From: Mesorhizobium koreense
GTDB taxonomy: Bacteria > Pseudomonadota > Alphaproteobacteria > Rhizobiales > Rhizobiaceae
Length of the DNA: 64,000 bases
Direction of reading: 5' to 3'
Assembly: GCF_031656215.1 (NCBI RefSeq)
Contig: NZ_CP134228.1
Coordinates: forward strand, 1,612,001-1,676,000
Each line of letters starts with the position of its first letter. Within the stretch, counting starts at the first letter, position 1. The position numbers were made by a program, and so were the translations under genes. A model generated the notes under the pieces. It saw only the letters and a program-made list of their open reading frames with translations. It was not told the DNA's origin and did not search any database. This document shows positions 38,369 to 46,457 of this stretch, in pieces.

Positions 38369-39436
38369 ATGGACCACTCAACATTTGGAGAAAGCCGGAA
38401 ATCCAAGGGGAACGCGCTGTCGTCCCTTAGCCGGCGCAGCTTTCTGACGGCCGCGGTCGCGACGCCGTTCGTGCTCAGGAGGGCCTACGCGGCCGACGGC
38501 ATCAACGCCTATTCCATCTGGCCGGAAAATTACGCCAAGCCGATGATGGACGCCTTCACGAAGGCGTCCGGAATTCCGGTCAAGTTCGTCCGCTTCTCGT
38601 CCGGCGAGGCCCTTGCCAGGGTGACCGCCGAGAAGAACAATCCACAGATCGACGTCCTCTTCGGCGGCCCGGTGGAGACGTTCACGGCCGGCCAGGGCCA
38701 GGGCGTGTTCGAAGCCTATGCGCCACCGGCGGCGGCCGACCTGCCTGCCCGGTTCAAGGATCCGAACGGCATGTGGACCGCGATCGCCGACGATCCGCTC
38801 GTTTTCATGACCAATACGGAGTTCCTCAAGAAGAACAATCTCAAGGCGCCGGCTTCCTGGGACGATTTTCTGAACCCCGCCTACAAGGGCATGCTTCAGA
38901 TGGCTGATGCACGCACTTCCGGCACGGCGGTCACGCGCATCTTCTCGATCCTGCAGGTGCACAACCGCAACGAGGACGAGGCGTTCGCCTATATGAAGAA
39001 ACTGCGCCAGAATGTGCAGGTCTATACCAAGAGCGGTGGCGGCGGTACGCTACCCACCGGACTCGGACAGGCCGGTGGCGGCATCTTCTTCATCGTCGAC
39101 GCGCTATTCACCCGGCAGAAGGGCTACGATGTCCAGATCAGCTTTCCGAAGGAAGGGATCGGCGGGGCGGCCGAGTGCATTGCGCTCATCAAGGGTGCGA
39201 AGAACCCCGACGCCGGCAAGAAACTGATCGACTGGGCGACGAGTGCCGACATGCAGTCGCTGCTCGCGCCCAACAAGATCAACTTCATTCCCGCCAACCC
39301 GAAAGTAAAGACCGATCCGGCGCTCGCCGAAGTCCTCAAGGGCGCCAACATCATCGAGATCGACGATAAGTGGGCGGGCGAGAACCGCAAGCGCATTGTC
39401 AACAAATGGGTCGCCGAAGTGCTCAATGCCGGCTAG
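38369..39436 (+). CDS. ABC transporter substrate-binding protein, Fbp/Afu type, Tat-exported
   Basis: 355-residue periplasmic binding protein of the type II (Fe3+/thiamine/sugar-phosphate) class. The ATG at 38369 follows GGGGAGGAAA. A Tat signal is visible (SRRSFLTAAVATPFVL, then AYA-A). The mature protein has DGINAYSIWPENYAKPMMDAF, the two-lobed hinge segment QIDVLFGGPVETF, SWDDFLNPAYKGMLQMADARTSGTA and KGAKNPDAGKKLIDWATS. There is no obvious tyrosine pair typical of FbpA iron sites, so a phosphorylated or organic ligand, as for AfuA, is possible. It heads the three-gene operon ending at 42228. Confidence 0.88.
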   Translation: MDHSTFGESRKSKGNALSSLSRRSFLTAAVATPFVLRRAYAADGINAYSIWPENYAKPMMDAFTKASGIPVKFVRFSSGEALARVTAEKNNPQIDVLFGGPVETFTAGQGQGVFEAYAPPAAADLPARFKDPNGMWTAIADDPLVFMTNTEFLKKNNLKAPASWDDFLNPAYKGMLQMADARTSGTAVTRIFSILQVHNRNEDEAFAYMKKLRQNVQVYTKSGGGGTLPTGLGQAGGGIFFIVDALFTRQKGYDVQISFPKEGIGGAAECIALIKGAKNPDAGKKLIDWATSADMQSLLAPNKINFIPANPKVKTDPALAEVLKGANIIEIDDKWAGENRKRIVNKWVAEVLNAG

Positions 39437-39439
39437 GCC

Positions 39440-41143
39440 ATGAGTGCGACCGCCATGCCGCGCCGCCGATCCGGGCGGCCGGCGCAGGATCCGGTGCAAG
39501 CGACAGTCATCATTGTCCTGTGGCTGCTGCTTGCGCTTTTCGTCATCTATCCTTTGATCGAACTGCTCGGCACGGCCTTCAGCGGTGGCGAGGGCTATTC
39601 GCTGGGGCCGCTGATTTCCGCGCTCGGCAACGCCCATTACCTCAAGGCATTCCGCAACAGCCTCGTCCTGGCGTTTCTCGTCGGTCTCCTCGGCACGGCG
39701 GCCGGCTTCCTTTTCGCCTACACGGTCGAACGCGCCGGTCTGGGCCGTACCGGGCGGAAGATATTCGATCTCGTCACGCTTCTTCCGCTGATCTCGCCGC
39801 CGTTCACCACGTCGATCGCGTTCGTCTTTTCCTTCGGCCCGCAAGGCTTGATCAGCCACGATATTCTCGGGATGCAGAACGCGAATGTCTACGGCTTGCG
39901 CAGCACGCTGGTCGCCGAGGCGCTGACCTATTTCCCGCTTGCCTATCTCGCCTTGCGGCCGATCATCGCCTCGATCGGCGGCAATCTCGAGGAGATGGCG
40001 TTCAGCCTAGGAAGTTCGCGCTGGCATGTCTTCCGCACCGTCACCTTGCCGCTGACCGTGCCCGGTCTGGCCAACGCGTTCCTCCTGCTTTTCGCCGCAT
40101 CGCTCGCCGATTTCGCCACGCCGCTCATCCTTGCGGGCAACGACCTGCCGGTGCTGCCGACCGAGGCCTATCTCCAGATCACCGGCATGTTCGACCTGAA
40201 CGCCGGCGCGATATTGTCTCTGATGCTGCTCGTTCCGGCGGCGCTCGTCTATTTCGCGCAGCGACGGCTCGTCGTCGGCAGGAGCTATGTGACCGTCACC
40301 GGCAAGGGGGGCGGGCAGACCCGGCATCAGGCACTTCCGCCGATCGCCCGCGCGCTGCTCATCCTGGGTTGCGCATCCACCTGCCTGTTCATCGTCTATC
40401 TCTACGGGCTTCTCGTCTACGCCTCCTTCGTGGTCGCCTTCGGCGCGAACGATACGTTCACGCTGGCCAGCTATCGCGCCATCTTCACGGACGGCATGCC
40501 CGCCATCAAGGACACGCTCATCATCGCCCTGATCGGCATGCCGATCGGCGGTCTTTACGCGGTGGTCGTCGGATATCTCGTCTGCCGCACCAAATTCCTG
40601 AGCCGGCAGGCGATGGAGATCGTCAGCATGATCAACTATGCGCTGCCAGGCACCATCGTCGGCATAGGCTACCTGATCGCCTTCAACAAACAGCCTTTCG
40701 CGATCACCGGCACGGCGCTCATCATCATCGCCTGCTATATTTTCCGCTACAGCCCGTCCGGCATCCGCACGACGGTCGCGCTCCTGCAGCAGATCGACCG
40801 CAGCATCGAGGAGGCGTCCTTCAGCCTCGGTGCGGGAAGTTTCACCACCTTCCGCCGCGTGATGCTGCCGCTCATCCTGCCGGCCTTCTTCGCTGGGCTC
40901 GGCGTGGTGTTCATCCGCTCTATGACGGCGATCAGCGCCACGATCTTCCTGATCTCGATCAACTGGACGCTGGTGACGGTGCGCATCCTGGAAAACATGA
41001 CCGAATTGTCGCTCGGCATCGCCGCCGCCTTCTCGGTTTTCGTCATCGCCACCGTCCTGGTCGTGACCGGCATCCTGAACTTCATCCTCAGGCAGATGAC
41101 CTCTCCGGAACTCCGCCGTTCGCTTTCGGGCTATTCAGCATGA
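39440..41143 (+). CDS. ABC transporter permease, fused FbpB-type
   Basis: 567-residue permease containing two BPD_transp_1 domains in tandem, with about 12 helices. The two EAA coupling loops are EEMAFSLGSSRWHVFRTVTLPLTVPGL (near residue 190) and EEASFSLGAGSFTTFRRVMLPLILPAF (near residue 460), which contact the ATPase. The gene starts 3 bp after the binding-protein stop, and its own stop overlaps the ATPase start (ATGA). Confidence 0.92.
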   Translation: MSATAMPRRRSGRPAQDPVQATVIIVLWLLLALFVIYPLIELLGTAFSGGEGYSLGPLISALGNAHYLKAFRNSLVLAFLVGLLGTAAGFLFAYTVERAGLGRTGRKIFDLVTLLPLISPPFTTSIAFVFSFGPQGLISHDILGMQNANVYGLRSTLVAEALTYFPLAYLALRPIIASIGGNLEEMAFSLGSSRWHVFRTVTLPLTVPGLANAFLLLFAASLADFATPLILAGNDLPVLPTEAYLQITGMFDLNAGAILSLMLLVPAALVYFAQRRLVVGRSYVTVTGKGGGQTRHQALPPIARALLILGCASTCLFIVYLYGLLVYASFVVAFGANDTFTLASYRAIFTDGMPAIKDTLIIALIGMPIGGLYAVVVGYLVCRTKFLSRQAMEIVSMINYALPGTIVGIGYLIAFNKQPFAITGTALIIIACYIFRYSPSGIRTTVALLQQIDRSIEEASFSLGAGSFTTFRRVMLPLILPAFFAGLGVVFIRSMTAISATIFLISINWTLVTVRILENMTELSLGIAAAFSVFVIATVLVVTGILNFILRQMTSPELRRSLSGYSA

Positions 41144-42228
41144 CCCATCCATCCGTCGGCATCCGCCTCGACAAGATTTCAGCGGCGTTCCGTCATCCCG
41201 ATCGGGGCCTCGTCACGGCGGTCCGCGAGATCGATCTCGATGTCCGGCCGGGCGAACTCCTGACGCTGCTCGGACCGTCCGGCTGCGGCAAGACGACGAC
41301 GCTCAGGATGATCGCGGGCTTCCAGGAGCCAAGCGAGGGAACCATCCATATCGGAGACAAGGATGTCACCCGCGTCGCCGCCAACCGGCGCGACATCGGC
41401 TTCGTCTTCCAGAATTACGCGCTGTTCCCGCATCTGTCCGTGTTCGAGAACGTCGCGTATGGGTTGCGCGTGCGCAGGATGAAACAGGCGGAGGTGACGC
41501 CGGCGGTCGAGCAGGTGCTGGCGATGGTGGGCCTCGACGGCTTCGGCGGGCGGTTGCCCAGCGAGCTTTCGGGCGGCCAGCAGCAGAGGGTCGCGCTCGC
41601 CCGCGCCATCGTCATCCGGCCGCGCGTGCTGCTTTTCGACGAGCCGCTCTCCAATCTGGACGCCAAGCTCCGGCTGCAGATGCGCGACGAGATCCGCAAG
41701 CTGCAGAAGATGCTCGGCACGACTGCCGCCTACGTGACGCATGACCAGGACGAGGCGATGGCGATCTCCGACCGCATCGCCGTCATGGAAGACGGACGGA
41801 TCAGCCAGATCGGCACGGCCGAGGACCTTTACCGGCGTCCGGCATCGGCGTTCATCGCCCAGTTCATCGGCCGGGCAAATCTTCTGACCGGCACGGTGGT
41901 CGCCCGTTCCACGGATACGATAACGCTCGAGACAGCCGGCCAGCGGAGCGCTTTCCGCAGCACCGCGCAAGCGGCGAAGGGCGACCGGCTATGCGCGGTG
42001 CTGCGCCCCGAATCGATTTCCATCGGCAAGGCCGGCGAGGGAATGGTCGCGACGGTCGCAAGCAGCACCTATCTCGGCGACAAGATCGAATATTCGGTGG
42101 TCGTCGGCGAAGACGCGCTCAAGATCGTTCGTTTCGATCCGCCCGAGGCGGAGAGGTTCGAAGTGGGAGGGGAAGTGCGCATCCGCTTCCCCCGGGAAGG
42201 CGTACAGCTTCTGCCAGCGCGGGGCTGA
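41140..42228 (+). CDS. ABC transporter ATPase, FbpC/PotA type
   Basis: 362-residue ATPase with Walker A GPSGCGKTTTLR, Q-loop FVFQNYALFPHLSVFENVAYGL, signature ELSGGQQQRVALARAI, Walker B VLLFDEPLSNLDAKLR and the switch His in YVTHDQDEAMA. The C-terminal TOBE-type regulatory domain (about 240-362) includes LCAVLRPESISI and STYLGDKIEYSVVV. It ends the operon 21 bp before a strong terminator. An extended reading frame running back to 39370 was rejected because it is antiparallel in frame to the permease gene. Confidence 0.93.
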   Translation: MTHPSVGIRLDKISAAFRHPDRGLVTAVREIDLDVRPGELLTLLGPSGCGKTTTLRMIAGFQEPSEGTIHIGDKDVTRVAANRRDIGFVFQNYALFPHLSVFENVAYGLRVRRMKQAEVTPAVEQVLAMVGLDGFGGRLPSELSGGQQQRVALARAIVIRPRVLLFDEPLSNLDAKLRLQMRDEIRKLQKMLGTTAAYVTHDQDEAMAISDRIAVMEDGRISQIGTAEDLYRRPASAFIAQFIGRANLLTGTVVARSTDTITLETAGQRSAFRSTAQAAKGDRLCAVLRPESISIGKAGEGMVATVASSTYLGDKIEYSVVVGEDALKIVRFDPPEAERFEVGGEVRIRFPREGVQLLPARG

Positions 42229-42249
42229 ACGGCGACCGCCGGATACGAC

Positions 42250-42279
42250 AAAGCCCGCCGGGGAGGATCGGCGGGCTTT
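42250..42279 (+). terminator. Rho-independent terminator of the Fbp-type operon
   Basis: AAAGCCCGCCG (42250-42260) pairs perfectly with CGGCGGGCTTT (42269-42279) across an 8-base loop. It has a short T tract within the stem end. It may also serve the DUF1127 gene arriving from the right. Confidence 0.8.
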
Positions 42280-42358
42280 GCGTTGGGTGACCGGCGAATG
42301 GGAGGGACGCCGGTCTTTTCGACGGGGAGGGAGGAGGCACCCCGCCGTATGCTGTTCG

Positions 42359-42499
42359 TCAGATGGCCGTCTTGGCGACCGAGTAGATGTCGCCGCGGCG
42401 CAGGCCCATATCGTCCAGCTCGCGGTCGGTCAGACGGCTAAGCTCGTTTACGGTCTTACGGAAGCGGCGCCAGTTGCGGTAATTGCGGATCACGTTCAT
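42359..42499 (-). CDS. DUF1127 small regulatory-type protein
   Basis: 46-residue basic protein starting MNVIRNYRNWRRFRKTVNEL and containing the hallmark SRLTDRELDDMGLRRGDI, so it belongs to DUF1127. AAGG lies close upstream on the minus strand. Short family members of this kind are abundant in Rhizobiales; some bind RNA or affect phosphate and carbon metabolism. The next gene to the left is the convergent ABC operon, with a terminator between them. Confidence 0.9.
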   Translation of the reverse strand: MNVIRNYRNWRRFRKTVNELSRLTDRELDDMGLRRGDIYSVAKTAI

Positions 42500-42940
42500 T
42501 TCCTTGCCCTCGCTTGAAGCGGTGTTGTTCGATGCCGCTCAGATAATGGGCAATCGGCCTGATTTGAATGCACGGCCATGCATGGCTGGGGTGCATTTTG
42601 TGCATTGCAGCAAAGTGACGCACAAGGACGGAAATTCGCGATCGGCGTCCGCTTCGAGGCGCGCTGGTCCCGAACCCATCCGCGTCGGGTTTCGGCCTGT
42701 GGATACGCTCACCGCCAGACTGTCCAAGCGGACGAGCAGGCTCATGCGGTAGTACGTATACATAATTTCCAAAGCCGGCCAAATCATAGAGTCCGCGAAA
42801 GGAAAGCGAAAGAATCTGCAGGCGCATTCCATATTGTCCACAATATCAAATATTGACGACAACATATTTTCACATCATACAATAAGGCGCGCCATGCGAT
42901 ACGGGACGTCGCGATCTGCGCTAAGGGAGAGGGTAGGAAT
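42500..42940. promoter_or_regulatory. Intergenic region upstream of the MFS gene
   Basis: These 441 bp are divergent between DUF1127 (minus) and the MFS transporter (plus). The right part is AT-rich and carries a perfect palindrome (42832-42847) and a possible promoter: TTGACG (42854-42859) and TACAAT (42879-42884), spacing 19 bp. Open frames inside have no ribosome-binding site or recognisable family. Confidence 0.45.
42832..42847. promoter_or_regulatory. Perfect palindrome ATATTGT-CC-ACAATAT, candidate GntR-type operator
   Basis: ATATTGTCCACAATAT has perfect 7-bp arms and the TTGTnnACAA core seen in many FadR-subfamily GntR operators. It lies about 95 bp upstream of the MFS start and just ahead of a TTGACG -35 hexamer. 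The GntR-type gene is three kilobases away in the same cluster. Confidence 0.55.
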
Positions 42941-44281
42941 ATGACTATTGGTATGACGGACAAAGCGCCGCGCCTGGCGGAAGGCGCTGACGAATTCCCG
43001 CCGCTGACCCGTGGTCAGGTCGGCTACACGGCGATTGTGGCTCTGCTTGCGTGGACTTTCGCGGTCTACGACCTGATCACGTTTGGCAACCTCCTGCCGC
43101 TGATCCAGGCCGACTTCGGATGGAGCAATGCGACCGCCTCCTATGTCGCGACCTTCGTCGGTCTCGGCTCCCTGGTTATCGCGCTTACCGTAGGGCCGCT
43201 GATCGATTTCGTCGGCCGTCGCTTCGCGCTGGTGGTGACGACGGGGGGCGCGGCCATCAGTTCGGGACTGGCTGCTCTTGCCGTCGGCCCCGTCTCGCTC
43301 ATCCTCGTGCGGTCGCTCGCCGGTTTCGGCATGTCCGAGCAGGCGGTCAACTCAGCCTATCTCAATGAGGTGTTCGGCGCGCGTGCGAAAGGTTTCCTTT
43401 ATGGCATCGTCCAGGCCGGCTGGCCGCTTGGTGTCATGCTGTCGGCGGGCCTCGCAGCCGTATTGACGCCGACGGTCGGCTGGCGCGGTGTTTTCGTCAT
43501 AGCTACCTTTCCGCTGGCGGTGATCCTCGTCTGCCGTTTCGGGCTCAAGGAATCTCCCTATTTCCTGAAGGTGAAGCGACTGCGCGAGTTGCGGCGGAAG
43601 GGCAACGCCGCTGAGGCCGAAGCGCTCGGCCGGAAGTGGCAACTCGACATGACGGGCGACCGGCTCAACACCTACGCGGAGCTGTTCACACCGGCACTCC
43701 GCCGCCATTCGATTGCGCTCGGTGCCATGTTCTTCTTCAAGATCATCGCCGATTCGCAATTGACGGTTCTGGCTACTTCGGTGCTGTCGCAGGCGAAGGG
43801 GATCGAACTTACCGGCGCCTTATGGACGGTATTCATCGGCAATGCCGTTGCGCTGATCGGTTATCTTTTCTTCGGCTGGCTCGGAGACCGCATCGGGCGA
43901 AGGGGGACCGTCATCATCGCGCAGACGCTAGCTGCGGTGTGCACGGCGCTCCTCCTTTTCGTTGCGCAGGGCTTCGCGATAGTAGTGGTTTTCTACTCAT
44001 TGGTGCTGTTCTTCGCACAGGGTGCCGCCGCGCCGTTCTTCGCCTATGTGGGCGAGTCGTATCCGACACGCATCCGTGGCTCGGGAGCGGCCTATATCAA
44101 CGTCGCGGGGCCCGTCGGCGGCATTTTCGGGCCGTTGATCTACGGCAGTCTGCAGCAGGCCGGCGCCAGCCCGACCGTCGCTGCCGCTTCGGGTGCCGTA
44201 GCCGCGCTGATCGCCGCGGCCTGCCTGCTCGCGGCACGGCCGATCCGACCGGGCCAGGAATTGGCGTCCGTATCGCATTGA
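42941..44281 (+). CDS. MFS transporter (sugar/aromatic-acid:H+ symporter type)
   Basis: 446-residue major facilitator with 12 hydrophobic helices. Motif A of the family is seen at FVGLGSLVIALTVGPLIDFVGRRFALVV and again at GWLGDRIGRRGTVI in the second half, and the C-terminal half has PFFAYVGESYPTRIRGSGAAY as in metabolite:H+ symporters. It resembles transporters of sugars and organic acids. It converges with the GntR-type gene and probably imports the substrate of the downstream deacetylase and racemase-like enzymes. Confidence 0.9.
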   Translation: MTIGMTDKAPRLAEGADEFPPLTRGQVGYTAIVALLAWTFAVYDLITFGNLLPLIQADFGWSNATASYVATFVGLGSLVIALTVGPLIDFVGRRFALVVTTGGAAISSGLAALAVGPVSLILVRSLAGFGMSEQAVNSAYLNEVFGARAKGFLYGIVQAGWPLGVMLSAGLAAVLTPTVGWRGVFVIATFPLAVILVCRFGLKESPYFLKVKRLRELRRKGNAAEAEALGRKWQLDMTGDRLNTYAELFTPALRRHSIALGAMFFFKIIADSQLTVLATSVLSQAKGIELTGALWTVFIGNAVALIGYLFFGWLGDRIGRRGTVIIAQTLAAVCTALLLFVAQGFAIVVVFYSLVLFFAQGAAAPFFAYVGESYPTRIRGSGAAYINVAGPVGGIFGPLIYGSLQQAGASPTVAAASGAVAALIAAACLLAARPIRPGQELASVSH

Positions 44282-44324
44282 GGTCTGGCGACGAAGGGCG
44301 CAGGGCATGTCGGGAGCGAACGGC

Positions 44325-45392
44325 TCAGCCGGTATGGTCGAGTACGGACGATCCCGGCAGCCTGTGCTGGTTGTCGGAAAGATGGCGCTGCATCAGCGCC
44401 GTCGCTCCTTCTATGTCCCCGGCGGCCAGGAGGTCTATGAGGCGGGCGTGTTCCTCGACGCCGCAAGTCGGCGGGCCGCCGCTGTCGTAGAGGAGCACGG
44501 CAAGAGAAGTCTTGGCGGCAAGGTTCTGGACGAAGCCCTCGAGGATGCGGTTGTCGCCCAGGGAAGCGATGAGCATATGGAATTCCGTGAGCAAGCGGAC
44601 GAAACGGCCTCTGTCGCCCGATTGCTTCGCCTTGATCTGCCGCTCGAGATGGCGTCGAAGGAGTCGGATGTCGTGGGCGGTGCAATGGCGGCAGACATCG
44701 GCGACGATGGCACCCTCGATGAGCCGCCGCGCCGCATATGCCTCGCGCACCTCGGTCAACGACGGATCGGCGACGAATGCTCCGCGGTTACGTTCCAGAA
44801 CGACCAGCCCGCCCGCCGAGAGCCTGCGCAGCGCCTCCCTGACGAGCGTCCTGCCGACGCCGAGGCGGTCGGCGAGGGCCTGTTCGCTGAGCTTCTGCCC
44901 CGGGCGGTAGCGTCCGTGGGTGATAAGGCTGGCAATGGCGTTGGCGATGTAGTCGTCCGACGCGATGCCATGGAAGGCGTTTCCAGGCACATCTGCAAGG
45001 ACGTCGGTGGACGCGTACGAATCGGTCGGCTTCCGGTCTTTCCCGGGATTTCCCGTGAGCTCACCCGCTCGCCGGAGCACTTTCAGTATCGTGTCGGAGG
45101 AAAGATCGATGCCGTGAGATTCCTTCAATTCCTGCCGAAGCCTGTGGATGCCCAGCCCTTGCGTCCTGCGCAGATCGAGGATCAGGGCTTCCTCGCGCTC
45201 GAAGACCTTGCGGTTCGGCGAATGCGTCGGCCTGCGGCTCTGCGGTTCCAGCCCTGCGACGCCGAACTCATCGTAGCGATGCAGCCATTTCCGCAAGGTC
45301 GGGCGGGAAATACCGAACTCGGCACACACCCTCCCGGCATTTCCGCTCAATCGATAGGCCTCGATCCAGAGTAACTTTTCATTTCTGTCCAT
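44325..45392 (-). CDS. Regulator fusing IS481-type DNA-binding domain with GntR-FCD repressor
   Basis: 355-residue protein of unusual make-up. Residues 1-120 match the DNA-binding N-terminus of IS481-type transposases: a helix-turn-helix with CAEFGISRPTLRKWLHRYDE, then GLEPQSRRPTHSPNRK and LRRTQGLGIHRLRQELKESHGI. There is no DDE catalytic core. From about residue 145 a complete GntR winged helix follows (RPGQKLSEQALADRLGVGRTLVREALRRLSAGGLVVLERNRGAFV), then an FCD ligand domain with the candidate metal His residues in EFHMLIASL, EEHARLI and MQRHL. The ATG at 45392 was taken over a longer start. It is divergent from the deacetylase gene. Confidence 0.82.
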   Translation of the reverse strand: MDRNEKLLWIEAYRLSGNAGRVCAEFGISRPTLRKWLHRYDEFGVAGLEPQSRRPTHSPNRKVFEREEALILDLRRTQGLGIHRLRQELKESHGIDLSSDTILKVLRRAGELTGNPGKDRKPTDSYASTDVLADVPGNAFHGIASDDYIANAIASLITHGRYRPGQKLSEQALADRLGVGRTLVREALRRLSAGGLVVLERNRGAFVADPSLTEVREAYAARRLIEGAIVADVCRHCTAHDIRLLRRHLERQIKAKQSGDRGRFVRLLTEFHMLIASLGDNRILEGFVQNLAAKTSLAVLLYDSGGPPTCGVEEHARLIDLLAAGDIEGATALMQRHLSDNQHRLPGSSVLDHTG

Positions 45393-45544
45393 CCCAGGAA
45401 CCCTTATGCCGCACGTACACATTTATTCAACTGCCGGGTACCGTTCAACTGCTCCGGCATGCCGGAGGTATTTTGGTCAATTTGCCACCCTCATATCGAT
45501 TTCGAGGTGGTCGACCGCGCCTGCCATTGTCGGGAGGAACGTCC
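45393..45544. promoter_or_regulatory. Divergent promoter of the GntR-fusion and deacetylase genes
   Basis: This 152-bp gap contains a 16-bp perfect palindrome CTCCGGCATGCCGGAG (45452-45467) and, overlapping its left half, two copies of the direct repeat TTCAACTGC at 45426-45434 and 45444-45452, 18 bp apart. These lie between the two start codons and could be binding sites for the fused regulator. Confidence 0.5.
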
Positions 45545-46450
45545 ATGACTGACATGCCAGCCGGCCGGGACTTCATCGGATATGGCGCCAATTTGCCCAA
45601 CGCGAACTGGCCGGGAAAGGCGCGTGTCGCCGTTTCGTTCGTCCTCAACATCGAGGAGGGTGCGGAGCTTTCCATCCGTGACGGAGACGAGCGGAACGAG
45701 GGGGTCTACGAAGCGGTCGAGGAAATCCACGGCGCCGTCGACCCGTGCCAGGATTCACATTATGAGTATGGGACGAGGGCCGGCTACTGGCGGATCATCG
45801 AAACGCTTTCCGCCGCGGGCGTGGCGGTGACGCTCAACGCATGCGGTCGGGCGATCGAGCGGTCGCCCTGGATCGCCAGGGACGCGGTGGAGCGCGGCCA
45901 TGAGATTTCCTGTCACGGCTGGCGCTGGGAGCGCCACGCCGGCATGGACGAGGTGACCGAGCGCAAGGCCATCGCACGTACCGTTCTCGCCATACGCGCC
46001 GCGTCCGGCGTGACACCGGTCGGCTGGCACACGCGTTCCGCATCATCCGCCAATACGCGGCGGCTGCTGCTCGAACATGGCGGTTTCCTCTACGACAGCG
46101 ACGCTTATTGCGACGACCTGCCCTTTTTCGTGCCGGTCGGAGGAAAGCGCCATCTCGTGCTGCCCTACAGTTTCGACACCAACGATATGAATTTCTTCGG
46201 CAATCAGCGTTTCGTCAGCGGCCGCGACTTCGCCGACTACGCGATCGCGGCTTATGATCGCCTATGGCAGGAGGGCGCAGACCGCCCGCGTATGATGTCT
46301 GTCGGGTTGCATCTCCGCGTCATCGGCCGCCCCGCGCGGATCGGCGGGCTCGAGACGATCCTCGGCCATATCCGGCAGCGTGGCGGGGCATGGATCGCGC
46401 GGCGCGACGAGATTGCCCGCCATTGGCTGGCACTCGACAAGGCGGGCTGA
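45545..46450 (+). CDS. Polysaccharide-deacetylase-fold protein, PuuE/allantoinase-like
   Basis: 301-residue protein of the PuuE group. The ATG at 45545 follows GGGAGGAAC. Diagnostic segments are VSFVLNIEEGAELS, SHYEYGTRAGYWRIIETLSA, GHEISCHGWRWERH, TPVGWHTRSASSANTRRLL and DLPFFVPVGGKRHLVLPYSFDTND. PuuE proteins hydrolyse allantoin to allantoate without metal; related proteins act on other cyclic amides. The gene is followed 7 bp later by a racemase-like gene, so hydrolysis of a hydantoin-like ring after stereo-inversion is plausible but not shown. Confidence 0.83.
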   Translation: MTDMPAGRDFIGYGANLPNANWPGKARVAVSFVLNIEEGAELSIRDGDERNEGVYEAVEEIHGAVDPCQDSHYEYGTRAGYWRIIETLSAAGVAVTLNACGRAIERSPWIARDAVERGHEISCHGWRWERHAGMDEVTERKAIARTVLAIRAASGVTPVGWHTRSASSANTRRLLLEHGGFLYDSDAYCDDLPFFVPVGGKRHLVLPYSFDTNDMNFFGNQRFVSGRDFADYAIAAYDRLWQEGADRPRMMSVGLHLRVIGRPARIGGLETILGHIRQRGGAWIARRDEIARHWLALDKAG

Positions 46451-46457
46451 AGAAACG

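Noticed and set aside
42539-42865. 108-residue open frame on the minus strand in the gap before the MFS gene
   Set aside because: No ribosome-binding site, a composition unlike neighbouring genes, and it overlaps the candidate promoter and operator region.
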